Positions 1 through 8,696 of a stretch of 38,471 nt of DNA are shown here, piece after piece. This DNA comes from Terrimonas_A sp036262095 (lineage in GTDB: Bacteria; Bacteroidota; Bacteroidia; Chitinophagales; Chitinophagaceae): NCBI GenBank assembly GCA_036262095.1, contig DATAJQ010000257.1:1-38471 (forward strand). Direction: 5' to 3'. Each line of letters begins with the position of its first letter. The first letter of the stretch is position 1. The notes under the pieces are model-generated. The model did no database searches, was not told the origin of the DNA, and was given only the letters and a program-made list of their open reading frames with translations. The translations under genes were made by a program, and so were the position numbers.

Positions 1-6
1 CGCTGA

Positions 7-210
7 TTACCAACCTTGTTTGGCAATACCGGCTTTGATAGCCGCCAGTGCTTTCTCTTCACCAAGCAATGTAGTGAGTTTGTTTCCTTTACCATCGTTG
101 CCTTGTGCCATATAAGCTCCTTTGGCAGTTTTAGTAATAACGGCATCCTGGATAGGAACACCTTTTTCCTTGGTTTTAACATTGTACGCAGTAAGTGTTA
201 CTTCAGACAT
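7..210 (-). CDS. Small conserved-looking protein of unknown function
   Basis: The protein has 67 residues, starts with ATG on the minus strand, and has no signal peptide, membrane segment or cysteine. It is rich in lysine, alanine and threonine and ends in KQGW. The stretch around residues 12-45 looks like one small soluble domain. I believe similar 60-70 residue proteins occur in other Bacteroidota, but I cannot assign a family or a function. The plus-strand frame over the same bases (16-279) is low-complexity and looks like a shadow. The gene lies at the window edge, so its upstream neighbour is unknown on one side only; the reading frame itself is complete. Confidence 0.6.
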   Translation of the reverse strand: MSEVTLTAYNVKTKEKGVPIQDAVITKTAKGAYMAQGNDGKGNKLTTLLGEEKALAAIKAGIAKQGW

Positions 211-413
211 GATGGTTATTTTTTGAGATTAGAAAAACCTGAAATTACGATTTTTAGCGGGTTCAGGAGGCCCGTTTGAGCCATCCATAACACAAAAAGC
301 CTGCCGCTTGCAGTAAATTATTGATAATCAATATCGCCAGATCTGGCCTTTTTATACCCACTGCATGTGGATTTTTAATTATTCTGAATCCCTTTTGCAA
401 TTAAATTCTGCAT

Positions 414-1565
414 ATGAGAAAATGGCAAAGATTCGCTTTCCATTCGGTCCTTCTTTTTTATTTCCCTGCCGCTGCCCAATCCGGCTACGACCGCTCCCGC
501 CTGACCGACTTTTTTCAAAGCAATGATTATGAAAGCGCTATTAACTGGTTACAGGGTCTTGGAAACCAGGAAAACAACCCGCAATACCAGGCTGACCTGG
601 GGTATGCTTATTTCATGAACGGGGATCTTGATCATGCCAGGCCGCCGCTTCTGACCCTTTTTCAACAGCGGCCAGACAATCTGCAGGCGAATCTTTACCT
701 GGCTCAGGTGTATGAAGAGTTTAAAATGGCTGACAGTGCCCTGTACCATTATCTGCGGCTGACCAACCTGCGTCCCGCCAACTACCGGTTCTGGTATAAA
801 TCAACCCAGCTATATACTGATATGGCCTCTTACGACTCAGCCCTGAATTGTGTGCAAAAAGGATATGCCGTTAATCCACGGTCAGGTAAATTACTGGTAC
901 AATATGTCAATCTGCTTGTACGGCAAAAACAAGCGGACAGGGCAGATTCACTGGTAAGTAATTTTCTGTTGACCGATTCTTCCAACACTGAAGTAATAGC
1001 TAAAAAGATCGAATTGGCTTTTAAAAAGCCTGATCACCGCCAGGTGATATACTGGGGCGAAAAACTGCTGGCTGATTCAGCAGACGCGTCATTGCCTTAT
1101 ATCAACCTTGCTTACAGTTATCTGAATGTGGATAGTGCTGACCGGTCTATCCAGGTTTGCGAATGGCTTATCGGGCAAAACAAGGCATTCCCTTCAGTGC
1201 TGTACTGTGCAGCATTGGCATATGCAAAGAAAAAAGATTATGTACACAGCAATGAACTCCTGGATAAATGCCTTGAGTTGAGTTTGCAAAAAGAAGCCGT
1301 GACCTACTTCAATGCCAAATCAGACAATTTTGAAGCAATGAAGCAATACAAGAAGGCGGCCAGCTATCACGATACTTCTTACTACCTTTTTCAATCTCCG
1401 CTGGATCTTTATTACGCCGGCCGGCTTTATGATAAGTATTTAGGGAATAAGCCAAAGGCAAAGACCTATTACAAACAGTTTCTGACCAAAAGAAAGAAAC
1501 CTTTGACCAATGAAGAGGCCCGGATATTTCAATACATAGAAGCCTATCTTAAGGAGCCTCAATAA
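414..1565 (+). CDS. Secreted TPR-repeat protein
   Basis: The 383-residue product begins with a basic stretch and a hydrophobic segment ending near AAAQS (about residues 1-22), a likely Sec signal peptide, so it should act in the periplasm or at the envelope. The rest is helical with repeated TPR-like units, for example YQADLGYAYFMNGDLDHA (about 58-75), LQANLYLAQVYEEFKMADSA (about 90-109) and AVTYFNAKSDNFEAMKQYKKA (near 295-315). TPR domains bind other proteins; the partner here is unknown. No enzymatic motif is visible. The 3' end overlaps the convergent lipoprotein gene by 7 bases, so the two units share termination space. The ATG at 414 directly precedes the signal peptide, which supports this start. 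Confidence 0.8.
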   Translation: MRKWQRFAFHSVLLFYFPAAAQSGYDRSRLTDFFQSNDYESAINWLQGLGNQENNPQYQADLGYAYFMNGDLDHARPPLLTLFQQRPDNLQANLYLAQVYEEFKMADSALYHYLRLTNLRPANYRFWYKSTQLYTDMASYDSALNCVQKGYAVNPRSGKLLVQYVNLLVRQKQADRADSLVSNFLLTDSSNTEVIAKKIELAFKKPDHRQVIYWGEKLLADSADASLPYINLAYSYLNVDSADRSIQVCEWLIGQNKAFPSVLYCAALAYAKKKDYVHSNELLDKCLELSLQKEAVTYFNAKSDNFEAMKQYKKAASYHDTSYYLFQSPLDLYYAGRLYDKYLGNKPKAKTYYKQFLTKRKKPLTNEEARIFQYIEAYLKEPQ

Positions 1566-2236
1566 TTTTCATAAAGCGTGTAGTAAATAGAGGCCAGGAT
1601 TCCTGATGAAAAATTGAGTTCCAGCAACTGCCATCTTTTATTCACGGTAGTGGTCACTACCTGCCACTGAGCTGAACCAGCCATGCCAGGATCAAAAGGG
1701 GTGGTAAGGTTTTTATCAAAGAGGGAGAGGCGTTGCAGTTTATCGCCATATACAGCTACGCTCTTAATGGCAACGAGCTTATTATATAAAGTAGAAACGG
1801 AGTCGCCGATAGTTATGCCATTTTGAAAATCGTTAATGCTGGGCCATTTAGTCAGGGGTGTGCCGTTGTTCATATAGATCAGCTTTACTTTGCTGGCTTC
1901 AAAACCTAACTGTATGCCTGTGGGAGTGCCTGCCGTTTCATCCATGAACAGGCTGTTATACAGCGGTATTTTTTCCTGTATCTGGGAAGGGTCACTGAAT
2001 ACATTACCAACCACGCCCAGATAAGATATCTGCTTTTCGGTTCGGATATCCTGCAGCATGGTATATATATCGGAAGATGCTTCACCGATCGCTAATCCCC
2101 ACATTTGCCCGGTACGGACAGTATCTTTTTGAATAGGTCTGTAAGGATTAGGGTCACCTGTTCCGGACGATCCTTTCATGCACGAAGTAAACGCAATGGA
2201 AAGAAAAAGGGCAAGGGCCGCTGCCAGTCTGATCAT
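1559..2236 (-). CDS. Putative lipoprotein of unknown function
   Basis: The reading frame can be extended upstream to 2326, but I place the start at the ATG at 2234-2236. From there the protein opens with MIRLAAALALF and a lipobox FTSC, with the lipidated Cys at residue 19, giving 225 residues. The extension would run into the gyrB terminator at 2308-2335. The mature part is soluble and mixed alpha/beta in appearance, and it contains a repeated theme, a G(D/E)xxSxxYxxL-like stretch near the start (IGEASSDIYTML) and again later (IGDSVSTLYNKL). These suggest two copies of a small domain, possibly BLIP/SmpA-like, but that is only an impression. Function is unknown. It overlaps the TPR gene end by 7 bases. 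Confidence 0.65.
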   Translation of the reverse strand: MIRLAAALALFLSIAFTSCMKGSSGTGDPNPYRPIQKDTVRTGQMWGLAIGEASSDIYTMLQDIRTEKQISYLGVVGNVFSDPSQIQEKIPLYNSLFMDETAGTPTGIQLGFEASKVKLIYMNNGTPLTKWPSINDFQNGITIGDSVSTLYNKLVAIKSVAVYGDKLQRLSLFDKNLTTPFDPGMAGSAQWQVVTTTVNKRWQLLELNFSSGILASIYYTLYENY

Positions 2237-2307
2237 GGTACTAAATTTATGACTGCTGACACCCCATTTTCTTCGATCGTTGCACGGGTTCTGAGAGTGG
2301 AACATAA

Positions 2308-2335
2308 TAAAAAAGCCCTGGTTCAATACCAGGGC
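2308..2335 (-). terminator. Rho-independent terminator of gyrB
   Basis: Read on the minus strand, a perfect 8-bp stem (GCCCTGGT / ACCAGGGC, 2315-2322 with 2328-2335) with a 5-base loop is followed by a run of T at 2314-2309. It lies 21 bases past the gyrB stop and upstream of the lipoprotein start. Confidence 0.85.
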
Positions 2336-2356
2336 CTTCCTTATCTTATAAAATCA

Positions 2357-4336
2357 TTATACGTCGAGTTTGGCGTATTTGGCGTGGCTTTCAATGAATT
2401 CCCTGCGCGGCGCTACTTCATCACCCATGAGCATACTGAAGATGCGATCTGCTTCTGCAGCGCTTTCAATAGTCACTTTTTTAAGTGTGCGGGTATCGGG
2501 GTTCATGGTAGTGTCCCACAACTGGTCGGCATTCATTTCTCCCAACCCTTTATAGCGTTGTATGTTTACGCTGTCTTCTTTTCCTCCGCCGATGCGTTCT
2601 ACCAGGGCTTTGCGCTGTGTTTCATTATAGGCATAAGCCTGTTCTTTTCCTTTCTTCACTAAATACAAAGGTGGTTGAGCGATGTATACATATCCCTGCT
2701 CCACCAGTTCTTTCATGTAGCGGTAAACGAAAGTCAGGATCAGTGTGGCGATGTGTGAACCGTCCACGTCGGCATCCGTCATGATGATCAGTTTATGATA
2801 ACGGAGTTTGGCGAGGTTCAGTGCTTTGGGGTCTTCCGGTGTTCCTACTGTTACGCCGAGGGCTGTATACATGTTCCTGATCTCTTCATTTTCGTAGATC
2901 TTGTGCTCCATAGCTTTTTCCACGTTCAGGATCTTGCCTCTCAGCGGCAGGATAGCCTGGAAGCTCCGGTTGCGGCCTTGTTTGGCCGTGCCACCTGCTG
3001 AGTCTCCTTCGACAAGGAACAGCTCGCAGCGATCGGGATCACGGTCTGAGCAATCGGCCAGTTTACCAGGGAGGCCACCGCCGGTCAGTACTGTTTTGCG
3101 CTGTACCAGTTCCCTGGCTTTGCGGGCGGCTGCTCTTGCCTGTGCTGCCAGTATTACTTTGGCTACAATGTTCTTTGCCTCTTTGGGATTTTCTTCGAGG
3201 TATGCTTCCAGTACTTTGGAAACAGTGGAATCAACCACACCCATTACCTCATTATTGCCCAGTTTGGTTTTTGTTTGTCCTTCAAACTGTGGTTCGGGCA
3301 CTTTCACAGAAATGATAGCGCTGAGCCCTTCACGGAAATCATCGCCTTCAATTTCCACTTTTGCTTTTTCAAACAAACCATTTTTGTCACCATAGCTTTT
3401 GAATACGCGGGTGAGTGCGCGGCGGAAACCCGATACGTGTGTACCGCCTTCAATGGTATTGATATTATTTACATAAGAGTAGATGTGTTCGTTGTAACTG
3501 TCGTTATAACTAAGAGCTACTTCTACGGTCACATTGGTATGCTCATCCCGCCCTTCAACAGAGATCACTTTCGGGATCAGTGTATTGCGGCCTGCGTTGG
3601 CATCCAGCATTTCTACAAACTCAACGATACCACCTTCGCTGTAAAAACTTTTGCTATAAGTGCTGCCATCTTCTGTTTTCTCACGCAGATCGGTCAACGT
3701 GATCCGCACTCCCCGGTTAAGGAAAGCAAGTTCACGTAAACGGCCTTCCAGTATTTCCTTGTTATAAACGGTAGAGGAGAAAATGCTACTGTCGGGCCAG
3801 AAATGAACACGGGTACCTGTGGTAGTGCTGGTGCCGATCTCCCGCACGCTGTATTGAGGAATACCAGTATGATATTCCTGTTCAAATATTTTTCCTTCGT
3901 TCTGAACGGTTACATGCAGTTTGGTGCTGAGGGCGTTTACGCAGCTTACACCCACACCATGCAGACCACCCGATACTTTGTAAGTGTCTTTATCGAATTT
4001 ACCACCGGCATGCAGCACGGTCATAACGATCTCGAGTGCCGACTTCTGTTCTTTTGTATTGATGCCGGTAGGGATGCCACGTCCATCATCCTGCACCGAA
4101 ACGGAATTGTCTTCATAAATAGTGACATCAATGTTTTTACAATAACCCGCAAGTGCTTCATCAATTGAGTTGTCCACTACCTCATATACCAGGTGATGCA
4201 AACCCTTTACACCGATGTCCCCGATATACATGGCCGGTCTCTTACGGACCGCTTCCAAACCTTCCAATACCTGTATACTGTCAGCATTATAACCATTGGT
4301 CGCTGCCGGTATTTTCTCTGTAGTTTCTGTGCTCAT
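2357..4336 (-). CDS. gyrB: DNA gyrase subunit B
   Basis: GyrB is the ATPase subunit of the type IIA topoisomerase that introduces negative supercoils; it works in the cytoplasm with GyrA, which is not in the window. The 659 residues show the GHKL ATPase start LEGLEAVRKRPAMYIGD, with the catalytic Glu and Mg-binding Asn in YEVVDNSIDEA (E52, N56), then the GLHGVGVSCVNALS loop. The TOPRIM domain follows, with EGDSAGG near residue 442 and MTDADVDGSH near 517, and the C-terminal signature QRYKGLGEMN. The length matches Bacteroidota GyrB, which lack the insert found in E. coli. ParE is the alternative; the sequence fits GyrB better. It has its own promoter (TACATTTG at 4381-4388), an unusually strong GGAGGA ribosome-binding site and its own terminator. 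Confidence 0.96.
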   Translation of the reverse strand: MSTETTEKIPAATNGYNADSIQVLEGLEAVRKRPAMYIGDIGVKGLHHLVYEVVDNSIDEALAGYCKNIDVTIYEDNSVSVQDDGRGIPTGINTKEQKSALEIVMTVLHAGGKFDKDTYKVSGGLHGVGVSCVNALSTKLHVTVQNEGKIFEQEYHTGIPQYSVREIGTSTTTGTRVHFWPDSSIFSSTVYNKEILEGRLRELAFLNRGVRITLTDLREKTEDGSTYSKSFYSEGGIVEFVEMLDANAGRNTLIPKVISVEGRDEHTNVTVEVALSYNDSYNEHIYSYVNNINTIEGGTHVSGFRRALTRVFKSYGDKNGLFEKAKVEIEGDDFREGLSAIISVKVPEPQFEGQTKTKLGNNEVMGVVDSTVSKVLEAYLEENPKEAKNIVAKVILAAQARAAARKARELVQRKTVLTGGGLPGKLADCSDRDPDRCELFLVEGDSAGGTAKQGRNRSFQAILPLRGKILNVEKAMEHKIYENEEIRNMYTALGVTVGTPEDPKALNLAKLRYHKLIIMTDADVDGSHIATLILTFVYRYMKELVEQGYVYIAQPPLYLVKKGKEQAYAYNETQRKALVERIGGGKEDSVNIQRYKGLGEMNADQLWDTTMNPDTRTLKKVTIESAAEADRIFSMLMGDEVAPRREFIESHAKYAKLDV

Positions 4337-4347
4337 AAAAGCTTGTA

Positions 4348-4353
4348 TCCTCC
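4348..4353 (-). promoter_or_regulatory. Strong Shine-Dalgarno site of gyrB
   Basis: The minus strand reads GGAGGA 11 bases before the gyrB ATG. Most Bacteroidota genes, including most in this window, lack such a clear site, so it stands out and supports the start at 4336. Confidence 0.5.
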
Positions 4354-4380
4354 GTTAAAAATCTGAAATTGAAATGCTGA

Positions 4381-4388
4381 CAAATGTA
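4381..4388 (-). promoter_or_regulatory. -7 promoter element of gyrB
   Basis: The minus strand reads TACATTTG, an exact match to the Bacteroidota -7 consensus TAnnTTTG. The predicted transcript start near 4374 gives a leader of about 38 bases that contains the GGAGGA site. I see no convincing TTG at -33. Confidence 0.5.
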
Positions 4389-4399
4389 CAAAAAATAAA

Positions 4400-4429
4400 G
4401 ACGCGAATGGCGCGAATGAGGCGTGAAAT
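4400..4429. repeat. Nine-base-period GCGAATG repeat
   Basis: The words GCGAATGGC, GCGAATGAG and GCGTGAAAT follow each other with a 9-base period. Related words occur at 4468-4482 (ACGAATAAATGCGAATA) and at 20139-20210. The array sits directly upstream of the gyrB -7 element. Confidence 0.55.
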
Positions 4430-4518
4430 AATGTGAAAAACTGTTGAAATTTAGCCACGAATAAATGCGAATAGAGTCTTCACTCTGAGAATGATTTATA
4501 GGGTTTATACGACCCCAA

Positions 4519-4562
4519 AAAGTCGAAGGCCGGCAGATGGTTTTACCCAACTGCCGGCCTTC
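4519..4562 (-). terminator. Terminator of lpxC-fabZ
   Basis: A 12-bp perfect stem (4525-4536 GAAGGCCGGCAG with 4551-4562) with a 14-base loop is followed on the minus strand by a T5 run (4520-4516). It lies between lpxC-fabZ and gyrB and should separate the two minus-strand units. The 4337-4676 gap holds only this hairpin, the gyrB promoter and the repeats listed here. Confidence 0.75.
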
Positions 4563-4609
4563 ATAATTTTCACTTCTACTATTTCTTAATTCAGAGAATT
4601 ATAACCTTT

Positions 4610-4689
4610 AAACGACCCATTTGCGTCATCTGCGCCTTCGCACTCACTCTTCAACCTCAAACGCCCATTCGCGCTATTAGCGCTTAACG
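4610..4689. repeat. Nine-base-period array overlapping the lpxC-fabZ stop codon
   Basis: Words with GCG or CGC recur every nine bases, for example TTTGCGTCA then TCTGCGCCT (4620-4637), and CCATTCGCG then CTATTAGCG (4665-4682). The last words cover the stop codon (4677-4679) and the final codons of lpxC-fabZ. The left end, AAACGACCCATTTGCGTCAT, matches the reverse complement of 20139-20163 with a few differences, so this is a dispersed family. Confidence 0.6.
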
Positions 4690-6080
4690 ATTTGGGCCAC
4701 CAGGTCCGCCTCCGTTGCCACTTTCGATCCCACATACACCGTACCCTTCATTTCGCAAATCCCCCTTCTTATCGGAGCGGATAATTCCATTTTCAGGATC
4801 ATTGTATCTCCGGGTCTTACCATTTGCTTGAATTTGCAGTTATCGATCTTCAGGAAATAAGTATCATACTGGCCTTCGCCAGCGAGATTGATTGCAAGGA
4901 TACCGCCGCATTGGGCTAATGCTTCAATCTGGAGCACGCCGGGCATTACAGGATTGCCAGGAAAATGCCCCTGGAAAAACCATTCGTTGAAGGTTACATT
5001 TTTAACGCCTACGATCTTCGTGTCGGTCAGTTCAATGATTTTGTCAACCAGCAGGAAGGGAAAGCGATGAGGTAATGTTTTTTCAATGAACTGCAGATCA
5101 TATACGGGTGGTTGTGCAGGGTTGTATACCGGTACATCCCGTGTATGCTTATTCTTTTTGATGTATTGTTTGATCTTTTTTGCGAACTCCACGTTGCTGC
5201 TGTGGCCGGGGCGGTTGGCGATCACCCTTCCTTTTATGGGATAGCCGATCAGTGCAAGGTCACCCACAATATCAAGCAGCTTATGCCTGGCCGGTTCATT
5301 GGGAAAGCGGAGCTCCAGGTTGTTCAGGTAGCCTTCGCTTTTTACTTCGATATTATCTTTTTTGAAAATACCTTTTAACCGGGCCATTTCTTTTGCATCT
5401 ACTGGCTTGTCAACGATCACAATGGCATTGTTCACATCACCGCCTTTGATCAGGTTATTGTCCAGCAACATTTCGAGTTCATGAAGAAAGCAGAAAGTGC
5501 GGCAGGGCGCGATCTTTTCCTTGAACTCAGTCATTTTTTTCAGCTCAGCATGTTGCGTACCCAGTACAGGTGAATTGAAATCGATCAGGGTAGTGATCTG
5601 GTAGTCCAGGGCCGGCATTACGACCATTTCCACTCTTTTGGTCTCATCATAGTGGTAAATATTTTCATCTATGGTGTACCAAACTTTAGCGGCATCCTGC
5701 TCCAGTAAACCTGCTTCTTCAATAAGCTCAACAAATGGCTCAGAACTGCCATCCATAATAGGCATTTCAGGGCCATTGATCTCGATCAAACAGTTGTCCA
5801 CACCCATTCCCACCAGTGCAGCCAGTACGTGCTCCACGGTGCTTACAGAAGCTCCATTGCCTTGCAGGGTGGTGCCCCGGCTGGTGTCGGTTACAAGGTC
5901 ACAATCTGCTTTAATGACCGGTTTATTGGGCAGGTCAACCCGTTGAAACTGGAAACCGAACCCTGGCATGGCGGGTTTAAGGGTGAGATCGGCCATCACG
6001 CCTGTGTGCAGGCCGGTACCCGAGATACTGATTTCCTTTTTTAACGTATGTTGTTTATCCGGATTGAAGTTGACATTCAT
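4677..6080 (-). CDS. lpxC-fabZ: Bifunctional UDP-3-O-acyl-GlcNAc deacetylase / 3-hydroxyacyl-ACP dehydratase
   Basis: The 467-residue product is a fusion typical of Bacteroidota. The N-terminal LpxC part (about 11-310) is the zinc deacetylase that commits UDP-acyl-GlcNAc to lipid A. It shows GTGLHTG, the EH zinc motif (E83-H84), a second zinc site in ARHKLLD (H266, D270) and the catalytic His in GHSSN (H293). The C-terminal FabZ part (about 322-467) dehydrates 3-hydroxyacyl-ACP for fatty acid elongation. It shows PHRFPFLLVD and GHFPGNPVMPG, with catalytic H372 and E386 in QIEALAQ. A TATCTTTG promoter element (6104-6111) lies just upstream, so it is probably transcribed separately from the metalloprotease gene. 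lpxA, which often follows in this phylum, is not next to it. Confidence 0.96.
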   Translation of the reverse strand: MNVNFNPDKQHTLKKEISISGTGLHTGVMADLTLKPAMPGFGFQFQRVDLPNKPVIKADCDLVTDTSRGTTLQGNGASVSTVEHVLAALVGMGVDNCLIEINGPEMPIMDGSSEPFVELIEEAGLLEQDAAKVWYTIDENIYHYDETKRVEMVVMPALDYQITTLIDFNSPVLGTQHAELKKMTEFKEKIAPCRTFCFLHELEMLLDNNLIKGGDVNNAIVIVDKPVDAKEMARLKGIFKKDNIEVKSEGYLNNLELRFPNEPARHKLLDIVGDLALIGYPIKGRVIANRPGHSSNVEFAKKIKQYIKKNKHTRDVPVYNPAQPPVYDLQFIEKTLPHRFPFLLVDKIIELTDTKIVGVKNVTFNEWFFQGHFPGNPVMPGVLQIEALAQCGGILAINLAGEGQYDTYFLKIDNCKFKQMVRPGDTMILKMELSAPIRRGICEMKGTVYVGSKVATEADLVAQIVKR

Positions 6081-6103
6081 GCTTTTATATTCTTGAGAGG
6101 CAG

Positions 6104-6111
6104 CAAAGATA
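6104..6111 (-). promoter_or_regulatory. -7 promoter element of lpxC-fabZ
   Basis: The minus strand reads TATCTTTG, an exact TAnnTTTG match, 24 bases before the start codon. The expected leader is about 17 bases. It lies in the 52-base gap after the metalloprotease gene, so lpxC-fabZ need not depend on read-through. The -33 region is not convincing. Confidence 0.5.
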
Positions 6112-6132
6112 GTGTATAAGCTTCAGTCATCC

Positions 6133-8565
6133 TTATTCTGTAAATCCTTCCCCGCAGCCGATGGGAGCACCCGGAGGAGCCACCGCATGAATGGTGGGTT
6201 TGGCATCGCCGGGAGCCTTCATTCTTTCCATCGCCAGCAGCAGGTGACCACTATAAAGAGGGTCTGTGCTGGTCTTCTTTTTGGCTTCCAGGAAACCTTT
6301 TAATTCAGCCAGGGATTGCTGGATGACAGAACGGGTAATAAAAGAATTGTTCTCATTTACGCTCGCAGCTAAAAGATAGGTCAGCAGTATCTGTTCGGTC
6401 TGCTGTTGCACCAACGCTTCCATGCCCTTGCGGCGCGGCGCTTTCCAGGTTGCTTTCACAAGTGCATCTACCATTTCATATAATCCGAGATTGTTCGCCT
6501 GTGCTGTGTTGCCGGCAAGGCGGTTGAGCCTGTCGTTGTTGAATAAAAACGAAAGTGGAAGGTCGGCTGCTGTTTCTGCAGGACTTAATGCATCGAATGC
6601 CATACCTCCTCTTTTCTTGAATAATTCACGGCTATTGCCGTAACCTGCCGGACGTGGTGGGATCAGTTTGACAATGCGCTCGGGCAATACCAGGGTTGAA
6701 GGATCAATTGTTGTGATCACAGCTTGCAGGGCAGATATTTGTTCTGCTTTTGAAAGGGGCCGGGTGATCAATTGGCCATCCCCGCGCAATGCATAACGAT
6801 AATCCATGCCACCCACCAATTTGGTTACTGCTTCCACCTGGTAGCGATGAAAAAGATAAACGGGTACCAGAGCATCTTCGAGGAAAGCCATGGGCGTGCC
6901 CGGGCGGATATTGTTCTCACCGAATTTGCTGAGTGCTTTATTGCGCACTTTCATTACATGGTTCAGCTCTTCTACAGGATTTTTTCCATTATCCCATAAA
7001 TGCGCATTGGGATGAAGGCCTCCCGGAGCGCGTGCATCACGGTCGCTGATGAACTGTAATCCTTTTTTATATCCATCGGATAATAATTTATCCAGTGCTT
7101 TCTTTTCATCAGTGCCGGGAGGGAAATCCTGGTAGCCCCAGGTAATGCTCAGTTTATCCCATTCGCCGATACCGTTGGCATAAGCCTTATCCAGGTTGAT
7201 CTCGCCATTTGCATCAAGATCCACAGCAGGAGGGGGATAGTCCATCACACTGGAACGGTCCACCACGCTTGCAGCATAGTTGTGCATCAATCCGAGTGTG
7301 TGACCTATTTCGTGTGCAGATAATTGTTTTAATCTTTCCAGTGCCATCTTCATCATTTTATTGTCTGCGGGCACTCCATTTTCGAATGGAGCAAGCATTC
7401 CGGAAGCGATAAGATAATCCTGGCGCACGCGCAGGGAGCCCAGCGTTACATTTCCTTTGATGATCTCACCAGTGCGTGGGTCCGAAACTGAATAACCATA
7501 CGACCATCCGCGGGTGGCACGATGCACCCAGTTGATCATATTGTAACGGATATCCATTGGGTCAGCATCTTCTGGTAAAACTTTAACCTGGAATGCATTG
7601 ATATAACCAGCGGCCTCAAATGCCTGATTCCACCATTTTGCTCCTTCCAGCAACGCACTGCGGATAGGTTCGGGCGTACCATTGTCGAGATAATAAACGA
7701 TCGGTTTTACCGCTTCGCTTTTGGCAGCAGTGGGATCCTTTTTCTGCAGGCGATGGCGGAGAATAAAATACTTCTCAATAGGTTCTGATACCGGTGTGCT
7801 GTAATCGAAGTAAGACATATTGATGTAGCTGCTGCGGGCATCGAACAGGCGTGGTTTATAATTATTGTCCGGCAACTGTACAAAAGAATGATGGATGCGC
7901 AAGGTGATCGCTTCTGCGGAAGGAGTAACAGACTGGACATAATTGCCAGCTTCTCCGTCATTGTTTACAAAAGTGACGGTGGTTTCCAGTTCGGTATTGA
8001 GCGGGAAATTTTTGCTTTGAGGTAAATAAAAAGCCGATCTTGTTTTATCCAGCGAATAATTTCCCTGGCGCATGCCACGGATACGGCTGGCTACTTTCAT
8101 GGCATCCCGGAATATGAAATCAGTGGCATCTACCAGCAGGTGGCCATTGGATTCCGCTTCGATATTGAAACCCCACAACACAGATTGAGCAAAGGACTGC
8201 TCCACTGCCCTTTTTTCTGCTTTATCATCAGTAATAGCACGGTAATCATAATTGGGTTGTGTCATCAACAGTTTGCGGCCGGTACGGTTGAAACGGACAA
8301 TGCGTGAGCCACCGAGAAGGCCTCTGTCGAGACCGATATCATTGGAGCCAAGCCCTGCAGGCAGGGATGTGATATAAAGTATTTCGGTGTCCAGCTTATC
8401 TATTTCCAGCCAGATCTTACCGGTGTTTTCATCCCAGTAATAATTCAGGAACCCTTCGTATTTTTTGAGATTTTTTGTTTTGTCTTCGATGGAAGAGAGG
8501 TTCTGTGCATTCACAGAAAGGAAAGACAAAGAAAGAAGTAGTAAGCAGCTAATAATACGGGCCAT
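6133..8565 (-). CDS. Secreted zinc-dependent metalloprotease (Met-zincin / DUF5117-DUF5118 type)
   Basis: The 810-residue product starts with a clear signal peptide (MARIISCLLLLSLSFLSVNA), so it is exported. The catalytic site is HEIGHTLGLMHN, beginning near residue 417. This is the extended zincin motif HExxHxxGxxH, and a Met-turn candidate follows in SSVMDYPPP. The long N-terminal region (about 25-300) and the layout match the Bacteroidota zinc metalloproteases annotated as DUF5117, DUF5118 and DUF4953. I assign the family from memory of that layout. The natural substrate is unknown. There is no type IX secretion C-terminal domain and no lipobox, so a periplasmic location is most likely. 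Its gene follows the VWA gene on the same strand, separated by a 131-base gap with a long hairpin. Confidence 0.88.
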   Translation of the reverse strand: MARIISCLLLLSLSFLSVNAQNLSSIEDKTKNLKKYEGFLNYYWDENTGKIWLEIDKLDTEILYITSLPAGLGSNDIGLDRGLLGGSRIVRFNRTGRKLLMTQPNYDYRAITDDKAEKRAVEQSFAQSVLWGFNIEAESNGHLLVDATDFIFRDAMKVASRIRGMRQGNYSLDKTRSAFYLPQSKNFPLNTELETTVTFVNNDGEAGNYVQSVTPSAEAITLRIHHSFVQLPDNNYKPRLFDARSSYINMSYFDYSTPVSEPIEKYFILRHRLQKKDPTAAKSEAVKPIVYYLDNGTPEPIRSALLEGAKWWNQAFEAAGYINAFQVKVLPEDADPMDIRYNMINWVHRATRGWSYGYSVSDPRTGEIIKGNVTLGSLRVRQDYLIASGMLAPFENGVPADNKMMKMALERLKQLSAHEIGHTLGLMHNYAASVVDRSSVMDYPPPAVDLDANGEINLDKAYANGIGEWDKLSITWGYQDFPPGTDEKKALDKLLSDGYKKGLQFISDRDARAPGGLHPNAHLWDNGKNPVEELNHVMKVRNKALSKFGENNIRPGTPMAFLEDALVPVYLFHRYQVEAVTKLVGGMDYRYALRGDGQLITRPLSKAEQISALQAVITTIDPSTLVLPERIVKLIPPRPAGYGNSRELFKKRGGMAFDALSPAETAADLPLSFLFNNDRLNRLAGNTAQANNLGLYEMVDALVKATWKAPRRKGMEALVQQQTEQILLTYLLAASVNENNSFITRSVIQQSLAELKGFLEAKKKTSTDPLYSGHLLLAMERMKAPGDAKPTIHAVAPPGAPIGCGEGFTE

Positions 8566-8613
8566 AACAATCAGTTTGATTAAAGCCCAATTTAAGGATT
8601 AGTATTGAAGCAT

Positions 8614-8673
8614 CCTTCCCGTCTTCCCGCCTTACAGTAAGTTTTTTACCAGTAAGGCGGGAAGACGGGAAGG
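8614..8673. repeat. Long extragenic hairpin made of 8-base words
   Basis: Perfect 22-bp arms (8614-8635 and 8652-8673) flank a 16-base spacer. The left arm is built from 8-base words: CTTCCCGT, CTTCCCGC, then CTTACAGT. There is no T-run next to either arm, so a simple terminator is not convincing. It lies 24 bases past the VWA stop and upstream of the metalloprotease gene. Confidence 0.8.
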
Positions 8674-8696
8674 GTCTCTTTTAATTTGTTGCCCGA

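Noticed and set aside
2105..2662. 185-codon plus-strand frame across the lipoprotein and gyrB 3' ends
   Set aside because: It crosses the gyrB terminator and is antisense to two supported genes, with no motif.
8614..8673. Hairpin as the terminator of the VWA gene
   Set aside because: The stem is long and stable but has no T-run on either side, unlike the true terminators here. I keep it as a repeat of unknown role, although a factor-assisted stop is possible.
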